Shown here: positions 1-8,811 of the stretch, piece by piece
Layout of the letters: every line of letters begins with the position of its first letter
Position numbering within the stretch: the first letter of the stretch is position 1
From: an uncultured Verrucomicrobiales bacterium
GTDB lineage: Bacteria > Verrucomicrobiota > Verrucomicrobiia > Verrucomicrobiales > DEV007
Assembly: GCA_937922595.1 (NCBI GenBank)
Contig: CALAIY010000084.1
Span: 1-38,582 of the forward strand
Direction of reading: 5' to 3'
Length of the DNA stretch: 38,582 bases
The notes under the pieces: model-generated
Databases searched by the model: none
What the model saw: only the letters and a program-made list of their open reading frames with translations
What the model was told of the DNA's origin: nothing
Program-made: the position numbers and the translations under genes

Positions 1-1364
1 GTGGGGTCGAATTTGTTGAAGGTGTTTGCCCAGATGACTCCGGCTTTTAGTTGTTTGGCTAGGGCGAAGGCTTTGGAGCCTTTTTCGGTCCAGATTCCGG
101 CGCTTAGGCCGTAGGGGGTGTTGTTGGCTCGGGCTACGGCTTCGTCGGGGGTGCGGAAGGTGATTACACTGAGGACTGGGCCGAAGATTTCTTCTCGGGC
201 GATGCGGTGGCTGGCGGTGACTCCGGTGAAGAGGCAGGGTTTGTGGAAGTAGCCTTTTTTTGGGAGGTTGCCTTTGGGCTCGTGATAGGTGGCGCCTTCT
301 TCTTTGCCGCTTTTTACCATTGCTTGGATTTTGGTAAGTTGCTCTTTGGAATTGATGGCTCCGATGTCGGTGTTTTTATCTAGGGGGTCGCCGAGGCGGA
401 GGTTTTCTAGGCGGTCTTTGAGTTTTTTGAGGAAGATGTCTTCGATGCCTTCTTGGAGGAGGAGGCGGGAGCCGGCGGAGCAGACGTGGCCTTGGTTGAG
501 GTAGATTCCGGCGATGACTCCTTCTATGGCTTGATCGAGGGGGGCGTCTTCGAGGATGATGTTGGCGGCTTTGCCTCCGAGCTCGAGGGTGAGGTGTTTA
601 TTGGTTCCGGCTAGGTGGGTGGCGATGGATTTGCCTACGGTGGTGGAGCCGGTGAAGGCGATTTTATCGACGTCGGGGTGGTTGGTGAGGTGTTGGCCGG
701 TGGTGCCGGGGCCGGTGATGATATTGACGACGCCTGGGGGGAGGCCGGCTTCTTGGAAGATTTCGGCGAGGTGGAGGGCGGTGAGGCTGGTGGTCTCGGC
801 GGGCTTGAGGACGACGGTGTTGCCGCAGGCTAGGGCTGGGGCGATTTTCCAGGCGGCCATCATGAGGGGGAAGTTCCAGGGGATGATTTGGCCGCAGACG
901 CCGATGGATTTGGGAGTGCGGCCGGGGAAGGCGTATTGGAGTTTATCTGCCCAGCCGGCGTAGTAGAAGAAGTGGGCGGCGCAGAGGGGGAGATCGATGT
1001 CGCGGGATTCTTTGATGGGTTTGCCTCCGTCTTTGGTTTCGAGGATGGCGAGTTGGCGGGAGCGTTCTTGGATGATGCGGGCGATGCGGAAGAGGTATTT
1101 GCCGCGTTCGGCGGGGGGGAGTTTTCCCCATGGGCCGTTGTAGGCGGCGCGGGCGGCTTTTACGGCTTGGTGGACGTCGGTTTTTTCGGCTTCCGAGACT
1201 TGGGCGAGGGTTTCGCCGGTGGCGGGGTTGGTGGTGGGGAAGGTTTTGCCGGATTTGGGTGTTACCCATTTTCCGCCGATGAAGAGGCCGTATTGCTCCC
1301 GGATGGTGATGGGGGTGCTTTCGGGGGCGGGGGCGTAGTCCCAGGTGGGTGGGGTGGAGGGCAT
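1..1364 (-). CDS. NAD(P)-dependent aldehyde dehydrogenase (C-terminus cut by window edge)
   Basis: Translating the minus strand from the ATG at 1364 gives an open frame that runs off the left edge after about 454 codons; the family is usually 475-500 residues, so a few dozen C-terminal residues are missing. Visible family marks are the cofactor-binding stretch PWNFPLMMAAWK, FTGSTTVGK, the general-base Glu in ELGGK (about E261), the catalytic Cys in GHVCSAGSR (about C295) and EEIFGPVL. It oxidises an aldehyde to the carboxylate. The start is fixed because the deoC stop codon lies in the same frame only five codons upstream. Only 15 bases separate the genes, so they are very probably co-transcribed. 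Inference: it removes the acetaldehyde made by DeoC. Substrate specificity cannot be read from sequence. No Shine-Dalgarno is visible. Confidence 0.93.
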   Translation of the reverse strand, partial: MPSTPPTWDYAPAPESTPITIREQYGLFIGGKWVTPKSGKTFPTTNPATGETLAQVSEAEKTDVHQAVKAARAAYNGPWGKLPPAERGKYLFRIARIIQERSRQLAILETKDGGKPIKESRDIDLPLCAAHFFYYAGWADKLQYAFPGRTPKSIGVCGQIIPWNFPLMMAAWKIAPALACGNTVVLKPAETTSLTALHLAEIFQEAGLPPGVVNIITGPGTTGQHLTNHPDVDKIAFTGSTTVGKSIATHLAGTNKHLTLELGGKAANIILEDAPLDQAIEGVIAGIYLNQGHVCSAGSRLLLQEGIEDIFLKKLKDRLENLRLGDPLDKNTDIGAINSKEQLTKIQAMVKSGKEEGATYHEPKGNLPKKGYFHKPCLFTGVTASHRIAREEIFGPVLSVITFRTPDEAVARANNTPYGLSAGIWTEKGSKAFALAKQLKAGVIWANTFNKFDP

Positions 1365-1379
1365 GGCGGCGGGGTGGGC

Positions 1380-2264
1380 TTAGCCCATGGAGAAGTAGGG
1401 GGCGGATTGGTAGCGGCCTTCGGCCATTTTGGCGATTTGCATCTCGACGTCGCTGAGGAGGCTGCTGGCTCCGAAGCGGAAGAGGTCGGGGGTGAGCCAG
1501 GCGTCGCCGAGGGTCTCTTTTACCATGACGAGGTAGTGGAGGGCTTCTTTTGCTTTGCGGATGCCGCCGGCGGGTTTCATGCCGATGCGGATGCCGGTGG
1601 CGTCGTGGTGATCGCGGATGGCTTCGAGCATGACGAGGGTGACGGGCATGGTGGCGGCGGGGCTGACTTTGCCGGTGGAGGTCTTGATGAAATCGGCTCC
1701 GGAGTCCATGGCGAGGTGGCTGGCGATGCGGACGTTGTCGTAGGTGTGGAGTTCGCCGGTCTCGAAGATGACTTTAAGGTGGGCGTCGCCGCAGGCTTCT
1801 TTTACGGCGGCGATTTCATCGGCGACGCGGGCGAAATCGCCGCTGAGGAAGGCTCCGCGGTCGATGACCATGTCGATTTCATCGGCTCCTTCGCCTACGG
1901 CGAAGCGGACGTCTTCGAGGCGTAGGTGGAGGGGGTATTGCCCGCTGGGGAAACCGGTGGCTACGGAGGCGACGTGGAGTGGGGTGCCGGCGGTTTCGCC
2001 GATGGCATCGGCAACGCGATTCGGGTAGACGCAGATGGCGGCGCAGGGGGGGCAGCCGTAGCGCTGGGGCATGGGGGCGGCGGCTTTGCGGCAGAGGTGG
2101 CGGACTTTCCCGAGGGTGTCGCTGCCTTCGAGGGTGGTGAGGTCCATCATGGAGACGACGAGCTTGAGGCCGGCGATTTTGGCTTCGTTTTTGATGGAGC
2201 GCTTGGTGAAAGAGGCGGCGCGTTCGCGCACCATGACGGGGTCGGTGGTGGGGAAGGGGGTCAT
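1380..2264 (-). CDS. deoC: Deoxyribose-phosphate aldolase, DERA (eukaryote-like long form)
   Basis: DeoC cleaves 2-deoxy-D-ribose 5-phosphate to glyceraldehyde 3-phosphate and acetaldehyde in deoxynucleoside catabolism. The 294-residue product has the Schiff-base lysine in FIKTSTGK (about K194), the second active-site lysine in GMKPAGGIR (about K230) and the acidic EIDMVID strand. Length and wording (AVCVYP-like CVYPNRV, VASVATGFPSGQ, TLLSDIE-like SLLSDVE) resemble human DERA more than the roughly 220-260 residue enterobacterial or Gram-positive enzymes. The frame stays open upstream to 2612, but that extension is Arg/Pro-rich shadow of the neighbouring gene; the ATG at 2264 starts the conserved part. 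It lies 35 bases after a membrane-protein gene and 15 bases before an aldehyde dehydrogenase gene, suggesting one transcript. Confidence 0.96.
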   Translation of the reverse strand: MTPFPTTDPVMVRERAASFTKRSIKNEAKIAGLKLVVSMMDLTTLEGSDTLGKVRHLCRKAAAPMPQRYGCPPCAAICVYPNRVADAIGETAGTPLHVASVATGFPSGQYPLHLRLEDVRFAVGEGADEIDMVIDRGAFLSGDFARVADEIAAVKEACGDAHLKVIFETGELHTYDNVRIASHLAMDSGADFIKTSTGKVSPAATMPVTLVMLEAIRDHHDATGIRIGMKPAGGIRKAKEALHYLVMVKETLGDAWLTPDLFRFGASSLLSDVEMQIAKMAEGRYQSAPYFSMG

Positions 2265-2299
2265 GGGCGAAGTGGGAGAGCAGAAAGGTGAAAAGGGCC

Positions 2300-3115
2300 T
2301 TACAAGTGGGCCATTTCTTTGATCGTCTGAGTCCAGAGGAAGAAGAGGCCGCGCCAGGAGTAGCGGAAGGTGCCCTCGCCGGCGAGGGTGATGAGTCCTT
2401 GGTCGAGATTGTGATCGACTTGGCGGCGGGTGTCTTCTTGGAAGAGTGCGGGGATAGTGCCGGGATCGGTGTTGGAGAGGTCGTCGGTGATCATGCCAAG
2501 ATCGGTGATGAAATCTTGGTGCTCGCCTTGGAGTGCGGCGAAGCTTTCGGCCCAGGGGGCGCGGCGGAGGTCGATGTCCGGGGAGAGCTTCATGGTGGGG
2601 AGGAATGGGCAATTCCAGGTCATCCAGGTGGTGCCTCCGGAGGCGGATTTTGATGAGATGGCGGTGTAGGAAAAACAGATTTCTCCTTGTTCGTGGAGGG
2701 TGATGGATGCTTGGGAGCGCTCAGCCTCATTGTAGAAGTGCCTCACGAATTGGCTGGTATCTTCCCATTCCCAACCGGCGTCGTCTACGTGCTCGAAGCC
2801 GAGCTCTTCGATGTCGCGGGTGAGCTGGCGTAGCTCGGGGAATTTTTCTGAGGAGGGGGGCGTGCGCTCGGCGATGGAGCGGTCGAGGGGGAGGCGGAGT
2901 TTGCGGACGCGGGTGAGTAGCTCGACCCAGGGGAGGAAGAACCAGGCGGTAGCGGCGATGGCTCCGACCCAGATTTCTCCGCTGAGAAAATACCCTGCGA
3001 GGCCGGTGGCGGCAAGGATTGCGATTCCTCCGAGGCGGCGGAGTGCTGCGTGGTGGAATGAAAAGAGAGCGAAGGCCAGGAAGAGGACTCCAAGAATGAG
3101 TAGAAGCGGGAACAT
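2300..3115 (-). CDS. Conserved membrane protein of unknown function
   Basis: I do not recognise the family. The 271-residue product begins with two closely spaced hydrophobic helices (about residues 1-18 and 27-65, including GIAILAATGLAGYF and AIAATAWFFLPW), followed by a soluble C-terminal domain of about 200 residues rich in Asp, Glu and Trp. Acidic stretches such as DDAGWEWED and the conserved-looking GGTTWMTWNCPFLP suggest a folded domain, not low complexity. It is the first gene of a minus-strand run with deoC and an aldehyde dehydrogenase, 35 bases ahead of deoC. That spacing implies co-transcription, but nothing in the sequence ties it to deoxyribose metabolism. Confidence 0.75.
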   Translation of the reverse strand: MFPLLLILGVLFLAFALFSFHHAALRRLGGIAILAATGLAGYFLSGEIWVGAIAATAWFFLPWVELLTRVRKLRLPLDRSIAERTPPSSEKFPELRQLTRDIEELGFEHVDDAGWEWEDTSQFVRHFYNEAERSQASITLHEQGEICFSYTAISSKSASGGTTWMTWNCPFLPTMKLSPDIDLRRAPWAESFAALQGEHQDFITDLGMITDDLSNTDPGTIPALFQEDTRRQVDHNLDQGLITLAGEGTFRYSWRGLFFLWTQTIKEMAHL

Positions 3116-3243
3116 TGATACTATGGAATGAAGTCTAAACGCGTTCTAGGGGGGCTGGCAATGGGAAGCGGAAAGCATTCTACGGCATTAGCGCTCTCTT
3201 CTTGATTAACTCGAGATTTTGGATTATTGGATTAAATTATCTG

Positions 3244-3257
3244 TCGCAGTCGTGCGA
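3244..3257. promoter_or_regulatory. Candidate TetR operator (14-bp dyad)
   Basis: A perfect dyad TCGCA-GTCG-TGCGA sits 25 bases upstream of the tetR-like ATG and between two divergent genes. TetR proteins commonly bind such short palindromes in their own promoter region. The assignment rests only on symmetry and position; no second copy was noticed elsewhere in the window. Confidence 0.3.
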
Positions 3258-3282
3258 TGTAGGTAGGTTTTATTGATATTTA

Positions 3283-4038
3283 ATGTCCCGTTCTGTAGAA
3301 AAGTTTGCGCTCCGCCAGGCTGAACTCGAGACACTCGCCCGAGAAATTTTCGTTCGAGACGGGATCTCAGGGCTTTCGATTGAGCGGATTGCTTCTGAAT
3401 CGGGCTATTCTCGCCCTACGGTGTATCAACACTTTTCGAGCCGTGATGGGGCGCTGGAGGTAGTCGCTGAAAATACGCTCGCTAGTGCCTATTCGATTTT
3501 TTCTAGAGCTGAAAAGGTAGAGGGGAATGACCGGGAGCGGGCATTTGCACCTATGCTAGCATTCGGGATTATTGCGCGATTCCACACGGATGAATTTCAT
3601 GTGAATGAATCACTGGGGTTTCCCTGGGTGGCGCGTCATCTGCCGGAATCAATTTCGACGGCATACAATCAGGTGGTAAAGCGCCAATTTCATGGCATCG
3701 AGGCGGCAGTGCTGCGCGCTGAGGCTTCCGGCTCTCTGAAGACTCACGGGGGGCTTACTGCATCTCAGGTGGCATTTCACACGATTGCTTTGGCCTATGG
3801 AGCCTATTCGTCGATTGCGAAAAATAGGGTGTCGGTCGAGCTTGCTGGAGCGGTAGATCCGTGGGCGGAGGCACACCGGGCAATTGATGTTTATTGGGAT
3901 GGCGCAGGATGGGGGCCGGATAGCCAGAGCTATGATTATGCGGCTTCGCGGGATAAGTTTATGCGTGAAATATTTCCAGAATATTGGGTGAAGGCGCAGA
4001 AGGAACGCCTTGAGGGAGAGGTGGCGAAAACGGATTAG
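3283..4038 (+). CDS. TetR/AcrR-family transcriptional regulator
   Basis: The N-terminal 60 residues form a TetR helix-turn-helix: ETLAREIFVRDGISGLSIERIA followed by the recognition-helix pattern SRPTVYQHFSSRDGAL. The remaining 190 residues would be the ligand-binding and dimerisation domain, which is too variable to predict the inducer. The 251-residue length is slightly longer than typical (about 200), with an extra C-terminal tail rich in aromatic and charged residues. It is transcribed away from the deoC run and converges on pckA, with 36 bases between the two stop codons. The divergent membrane-protein, deoC and aldehyde dehydrogenase genes are the natural candidate targets, by position only. 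Confidence 0.9.
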   Translation: MSRSVEKFALRQAELETLAREIFVRDGISGLSIERIASESGYSRPTVYQHFSSRDGALEVVAENTLASAYSIFSRAEKVEGNDRERAFAPMLAFGIIARFHTDEFHVNESLGFPWVARHLPESISTAYNQVVKRQFHGIEAAVLRAEASGSLKTHGGLTASQVAFHTIALAYGAYSSIAKNRVSVELAGAVDPWAEAHRAIDVYWDGAGWGPDSQSYDYAASRDKFMREIFPEYWVKAQKERLEGEVAKTD

Positions 4039-4074
4039 TTTTTTGGCTACCGTCGGATTTTTTGAGGGTGGCGC

Positions 4075-5658
4075 TTAGATCGCAGGGCCGCCGTCTTTAA
4101 TTTCTGCGGGGGAGCTGGCGGCATATTTTTCGAAGTTTTGGATGAAAAGACTGGCGAGTTTTTTCGCGCTTTCGTCGTAGGCGTTTTTGTCTGCCCAGGC
4201 ATTGCGAGGCTGAAGCGTTTCGCTGGGGACGCCGGGGCATTCAGTTACGGTTTCGAAGCCAAAGGTGGGATCGGTGAAGGTAGGTGCTTCGGTGAGATTG
4301 CCTTGGTAGATGGCATCGACGATGGCGCGTGAATAGCGAAGTTTGATACGTGAGCCGACGCCATTTCCTCCGCCGGTCCAGCCGGTGTTTACGAGCCAGA
4401 CGTTTACATTGTGTTTTTGGAGTTTTTCTGCGAGCAACTCGGCATATCTACTCGGGTGCATGACGAGGAACGGTGCGCCGAAGCAGGCAGAGAAGGTGGC
4501 GGTGGGCTCGGTGATGCCCATTTCGGTGCCGGCTACTTTCGCGGTGTAGCCGGAGATGAAGTGATACATGGCCTGCTTTTCTGAGAGGCGTGCGACGGGG
4601 GGGAGGACGCCGAAGGCATCGCAGGTGAGAAAGATGATATCGGTGGGGTGCCCGGCGATGCAGGGAAGTTGAGCGTTTTTAATGAAATTGATGGGATAGG
4701 CTCCGCGGGTGTTTTCCGTGATGCTCGTATCGGTGAAATCAACGTGGTGGTTTTCATCGTAAACGACGTTTTCGAGCACGGCTCCGAAGTGGAGTGCATT
4801 GAAAATATCTGGCTCGGATTCGAGGGTGAGATCGATTGCTTTGGCGTAGCAGCCGCCCTCGATGTTGAAGATTCCTTTGTCGGACCAGACGTGCTCGTCG
4901 TCGCCGATGAGCATGCGTTTGGGGTCTGCCGAGAGAGTCGTTTTACCGGTGCCGGAGAGTCCGAAGAGTACGGCGCTGCGATCGGAATCGGGATCAGCGG
5001 TGGCGGAGCAGTGCATCGAGAGATGCCCCTGCTTCGGCATGAGATATTGCATTAGGGTAAACACCCCTTTTTTCATCTCGCCGGCATATTCTGTGCCGAG
5101 GATCACCATTTCATTGTCTTCGAAGCTGAGATCGATCGAAGTCTTGGAAGACATCCCCTCGGTGTGGCGGTTTGCCGGGAATTTTCCGGCGTTATAAATG
5201 ATGAAATCGGGTTCGCCGAAATTTTCGAGCTGCTCGTCTGTCGGGCGGATCAGCATCGTGTGCATGAAAAGCGCGTGATAGGGGCGTGAGCAGATCACAC
5301 GGATCTTGATCTGGGTATCGGGATCCCACCCGGCGAATGCATCCACGACGTAGAGATGCGGGCAGACATTCAAGTAGTCGAGCGCGCGCTGGCGGTTGAT
5401 CTCGAACGTGTGCGAATCGATTTCCACATTGATATCGCCCCACCAAATGTCGTTTTCCGAATCTGGATGTCGCACGATGCGCTTGTCCTTTGGTGAACGC
5501 CCTGTTTTTTCGCCTGAATAGGCGATCAGTGCGCCCTCGTCCGAGATACTAGCATCGGGCTCGAAGCGGATCGACTCCATATAAAGTGCTGGAGGAGATG
5601 CGTTGCGGAGCACTGTTTTCGAAGTGATGCCGTAGGAGGAGAGGTCAATGGTCTTCAT
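4075..5658 (-). CDS. pckA: Phosphoenolpyruvate carboxykinase (ATP)
   Basis: PckA interconverts oxaloacetate plus ATP with phosphoenolpyruvate plus CO2 plus ADP, the entry step of gluconeogenesis. The 527-residue product shows the PEPCK-specific kinase-1a loop GLSGTGKTTLS (about residues 233-243), kinase-2 motif IGDDEHVW, the substrate-binding RSPKDKR near the N-terminus, SGYTAKVAGTE and the C-terminal NTGWTGGG. These are the ATP-type signatures, not the GTP-type. The frame is open 16 codons further upstream, but MKTIDLSSYG at 5658 matches the normal N-terminus, so I chose that ATG. It is divergent from the sulfatase gene, with 91 bases between the starts, and convergent with the TetR gene. 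Confidence 0.97.
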   Translation of the reverse strand: MKTIDLSSYGITSKTVLRNASPPALYMESIRFEPDASISDEGALIAYSGEKTGRSPKDKRIVRHPDSENDIWWGDINVEIDSHTFEINRQRALDYLNVCPHLYVVDAFAGWDPDTQIKIRVICSRPYHALFMHTMLIRPTDEQLENFGEPDFIIYNAGKFPANRHTEGMSSKTSIDLSFEDNEMVILGTEYAGEMKKGVFTLMQYLMPKQGHLSMHCSATADPDSDRSAVLFGLSGTGKTTLSADPKRMLIGDDEHVWSDKGIFNIEGGCYAKAIDLTLESEPDIFNALHFGAVLENVVYDENHHVDFTDTSITENTRGAYPINFIKNAQLPCIAGHPTDIIFLTCDAFGVLPPVARLSEKQAMYHFISGYTAKVAGTEMGITEPTATFSACFGAPFLVMHPSRYAELLAEKLQKHNVNVWLVNTGWTGGGNGVGSRIKLRYSRAIVDAIYQGNLTEAPTFTDPTFGFETVTECPGVPSETLQPRNAWADKNAYDESAKKLASLFIQNFEKYAASSPAEIKDGGPAI

Positions 5659-5749
5659 TTTTTCGAAAGACTGCCCGGAATTCCGTATTCTGCATCCAAA
5701 AACCATTAAAGATCATGGTTCCGTCATCTGGTGCCGCTAGACTTAGGCA

Positions 5750-8734
5750 ATGTTGAAATTATATTGCCTCTTACTGGCCGTCACCCTTTCCCTCCAGGCC
5801 TCCGATCCTCGGTTATCCTCATGGCACACCGCTGATTCTGGCAGCTACGCTCGGATCTACGAGACGACCGCCGCCGAAACGGCGGAAACTGCTAGTACCA
5901 CCTGGAGCCGGGGGCTGGGCGTACAATCTCTGCCTACCTACGCGGGTATCCACGAAATTTCCTTCTCCGAGGACTGGATCTACCTCCGCACTACCGGTCT
6001 CGCCGCTCACATGATGGGGCCGTGGTATCTTAATGAAGCCAAGACCAATCTCTTTCCTAATTATCCTTCCAATACTGCCACGTTCTACCGCATTCCTCGG
6101 AATCCAACGATCCCTGCAGCGACTGCGAAGACCGGCACTAGCCTTGGGATCATCGGCTATTATGTGAACGGCGTCGCGATGTTCGATTCCCGTGACGCAT
6201 TTTCCTACTCGAATTCCCAGGAGGTGGATTCCACCCCAAACAATGGTATCGTTGGCGACGATATCTGGAACCGCGACGCCTACACCAACGAATCAGTCAC
6301 CTTCGACGCCGCCAACGCCCACCAGGCTCGTAATACATACCATTATCACGCAAATTCTCCTGGGCTCCGCTTCTCGCTTGGCGACAACATGGAGTATAAC
6401 CCTACGAGTAATCGCTACACGGAAACATTCTCGGGTGCCCATTCGCCCATCCTTGGTTGGGCTGCCGATGGCCTTCCCGTATACGGTCCCTACGCATATT
6501 CCGATCCCAATGATCCCGCTTCGGTCGTCCGAAGGATGGTCAGTAGCTACCAGCCCCGCGTTATCAACACCCGGACGTCCCTTCCCCAATGGGCCGCCGA
6601 TTTTCAAAACAAATCTCCGGGAACTCTCCCTGCAAATGAGCACGGGCCACCCGTAAACGCCACCTACCCCCTCGGCCACTATATTGAAGATTACGAATTC
6701 ACCGGCGCTGGCGACCTCGACCTGCATAACTCTCGCTTCGCGAAAACACCCGAATTCCCGGATGGGATCCGCGCCTATCATATTACCATCGAGTCCGATG
6801 GCACTCCTGTTTTCCCGTATGCGGTCGGTCGTGAGTTCGTTGGTGCACCTACCGGAGGTGTTGTGCGTAATTTCAATGAATCTCCTACGATCTATTTTGA
6901 AGGGGGACCCGAAAAAGAGGAGCGCAACGAATCACTTAATTTTGGAAGCGATGATGTCACCCTCGTTTGGGATGTGATCGAAGGTGGCACCTACACTGTC
7001 GAATCCAGCGATGATCTCACAAGCTTTGTTGCCACTACGGGAGCTATCCAAGAGGGCGATACTCTTACTTATAGCGAGTCCAGCGCCCCCCGGAAATTCT
7101 ATCGGACTTCTCGCCCTGCCCTAGCCCCATTCGATGATGTGGGCTTTGTCTACGATGAAGAGGAACGTATTCAGAATAATGTGCTACTCCTCATCGTTGA
7201 TGACTGGGGGATCGATTCCAGCCCGCTTGATAACAGTAGTGTTGAAAACCCCGGCACATCCTTTCCTCCGCTGCCCAATTTATCTGCTCTCGCTGAAGCG
7301 GGCCTCCGTTTTACCAACGCATACGCCCAGCCTATTTGCTCGCCCACCAGAGCCACGATCCTTACGGGGCGCCAGCCGTTCCGCCACGGAGTGGGCAATC
7401 CCACTTCTAATTCTACGCTTCCGGCAGAGGAACTTACCCTCCCTGAACTCATCGCGGCAACTTCGCCAGACTACGGTCTCGGATCCTTCGGGAAATGGCA
7501 TCTTGGCGGAGGCGATACCGGCCCGCTCGACCTCGGAGGATGGCCGAATTTTGCCGGTATTCTCCAAGGCGGAGTCGGCAATTACGAAGATTGGACTAAA
7601 GTAAAGAATGGTGTCTCCACAGATAACTTCACTACCTACACCACGACGGATCAGGTTAATGAAGCGGTGCAGTTTATCACGGATCAGGGCGATGCTCCAT
7701 GGTTCACGTGGATGGGCTTCAATGCTCCTCACACGCCTTTCCACAATCCTCCATCGAATCTTCACAGTTATCCGACCTTCACCACTAATACGGATGATGA
7801 AGTGACTGGAGCCGATCGCCGCGCTGCCTATGAGGCTGCCATGGAAGCTCTCGATACTGAGATTGGTCGCCTCCTGCAATCCGTGGATCTAGAGAAAACG
7901 AACGTCATCGTCATCGGGGATAACGGCACTCCCGGTCAGGTCGTGCAGGCTCCCTTTGGAAATGGGCACGCCAAAGGTGATCTCTATCAGGGAGGTATCC
8001 GCGTTCCGCTTATTGCTGCCGGACCGGACATTACGGCTTCCGGCACTTCGGATCGTTTCGTTCACTGTGTGGATCTTTTTTCCACCATCCTTGATCTCAC
8101 CGGCACCCCTCCACCAGCAACGGAAATTGAATCCCAAACGATTGCTCCCATTTTTCGGGGGCAATCCACTTCGGATCGCACCGTCATTGCTGAAAAATTT
8201 GGAGATGGTGCCGGAGATAATGGTCGCGCTCTCCTCTCTGAAACCTACCCGGATTTCAAGCTTATCATCTTTGGAGACAAAGATGATCCCACCGATGAGC
8301 CAGAGTTTGCGTTCTATAACATCACTGCCGACCCCAATGAAGACGCTCCTCCACTTGATGTGTCTTCTCTTACGGTAACTCAACAGGCCGCCTACGATCA
8401 TCTCCGTATGATCGATACGCAGCTTGGTGGCGGTTACTCAGATCCACCTACCAATGCGGATATCCTCTATCTCCAGCTCCCCAATCAGACTGGTGCAGCT
8501 GGCGTCCCTCAGAATCGGAATCTTGCTCCCAGCACCATCACAATAAATGGCCAATCTGCGGTGTATGCTGCTCGCTTTAATACGATGGAGGTCTACGACC
8601 AGTTTTGGGTGAAAGCTACGATCTCTCCGGCGAACGGAGGGCCTTATACCACCGCCACCGTGACTTTCCCCAATAATCCAAATACTGGTGATGTCCGCTC
8701 GTTTACCGCGATCCAAATTCTTACTAATCCGTAG
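5750..8734 (+). CDS. Secreted YHYH-domain / sulfatase fusion protein
   Basis: The 994-residue product starts with a short signal peptide (MLKLYCLLLAVTLSLQAS). Residues about 60-370 form a YHYH domain, with the naming motif NTYHYHANSPGLR at about 195-207 and GWAADGLPVYGPY after it. A linker with YTVESSDDLTSF (about 420-430) matches a module frequent in verrucomicrobial exoproteins. From about 478 a type I sulfatase domain follows: VLLLIVDDWG with metal-binding Asp residues, then ICSPTRATILTGR with the formylglycine-forming Cys at about 530 in C-x-P-x-R, GKWHLGG, and the later DNG metal site. It should hydrolyse sulfate esters outside the cytoplasm, possibly of algal or host polysaccharides. 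Formylglycine maturation needs an FGE or anSME enzyme, which is not in this window. The C-terminal 130 residues look like another beta-rich module. Confidence 0.92.
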   Translation: MLKLYCLLLAVTLSLQASDPRLSSWHTADSGSYARIYETTAAETAETASTTWSRGLGVQSLPTYAGIHEISFSEDWIYLRTTGLAAHMMGPWYLNEAKTNLFPNYPSNTATFYRIPRNPTIPAATAKTGTSLGIIGYYVNGVAMFDSRDAFSYSNSQEVDSTPNNGIVGDDIWNRDAYTNESVTFDAANAHQARNTYHYHANSPGLRFSLGDNMEYNPTSNRYTETFSGAHSPILGWAADGLPVYGPYAYSDPNDPASVVRRMVSSYQPRVINTRTSLPQWAADFQNKSPGTLPANEHGPPVNATYPLGHYIEDYEFTGAGDLDLHNSRFAKTPEFPDGIRAYHITIESDGTPVFPYAVGREFVGAPTGGVVRNFNESPTIYFEGGPEKEERNESLNFGSDDVTLVWDVIEGGTYTVESSDDLTSFVATTGAIQEGDTLTYSESSAPRKFYRTSRPALAPFDDVGFVYDEEERIQNNVLLLIVDDWGIDSSPLDNSSVENPGTSFPPLPNLSALAEAGLRFTNAYAQPICSPTRATILTGRQPFRHGVGNPTSNSTLPAEELTLPELIAATSPDYGLGSFGKWHLGGGDTGPLDLGGWPNFAGILQGGVGNYEDWTKVKNGVSTDNFTTYTTTDQVNEAVQFITDQGDAPWFTWMGFNAPHTPFHNPPSNLHSYPTFTTNTDDEVTGADRRAAYEAAMEALDTEIGRLLQSVDLEKTNVIVIGDNGTPGQVVQAPFGNGHAKGDLYQGGIRVPLIAAGPDITASGTSDRFVHCVDLFSTILDLTGTPPPATEIESQTIAPIFRGQSTSDRTVIAEKFGDGAGDNGRALLSETYPDFKLIIFGDKDDPTDEPEFAFYNITADPNEDAPPLDVSSLTVTQQAAYDHLRMIDTQLGGGYSDPPTNADILYLQLPNQTGAAGVPQNRNLAPSTITINGQSAVYAARFNTMEVYDQFWVKATISPANGGPYTTATVTFPNNPNTGDVRSFTAIQILTNP

Positions 8735-8811
8735 CGCGTAATGGCGAGCAAGGGGGGGTGTCGTGAATATGGCAGTCGAAAATTGGGTGAAACTGTCGCA
8801 GTCTCCCGACG

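Noticed and set aside
888..1925. 345-codon plus-strand frame opposite the aldehyde dehydrogenase and deoC genes
   Set aside because: Gly/Asp/Glu/Phe-rich shadow of strongly third-position-biased minus-strand genes; it spans the boundary of two recognised genes and has no family likeness.
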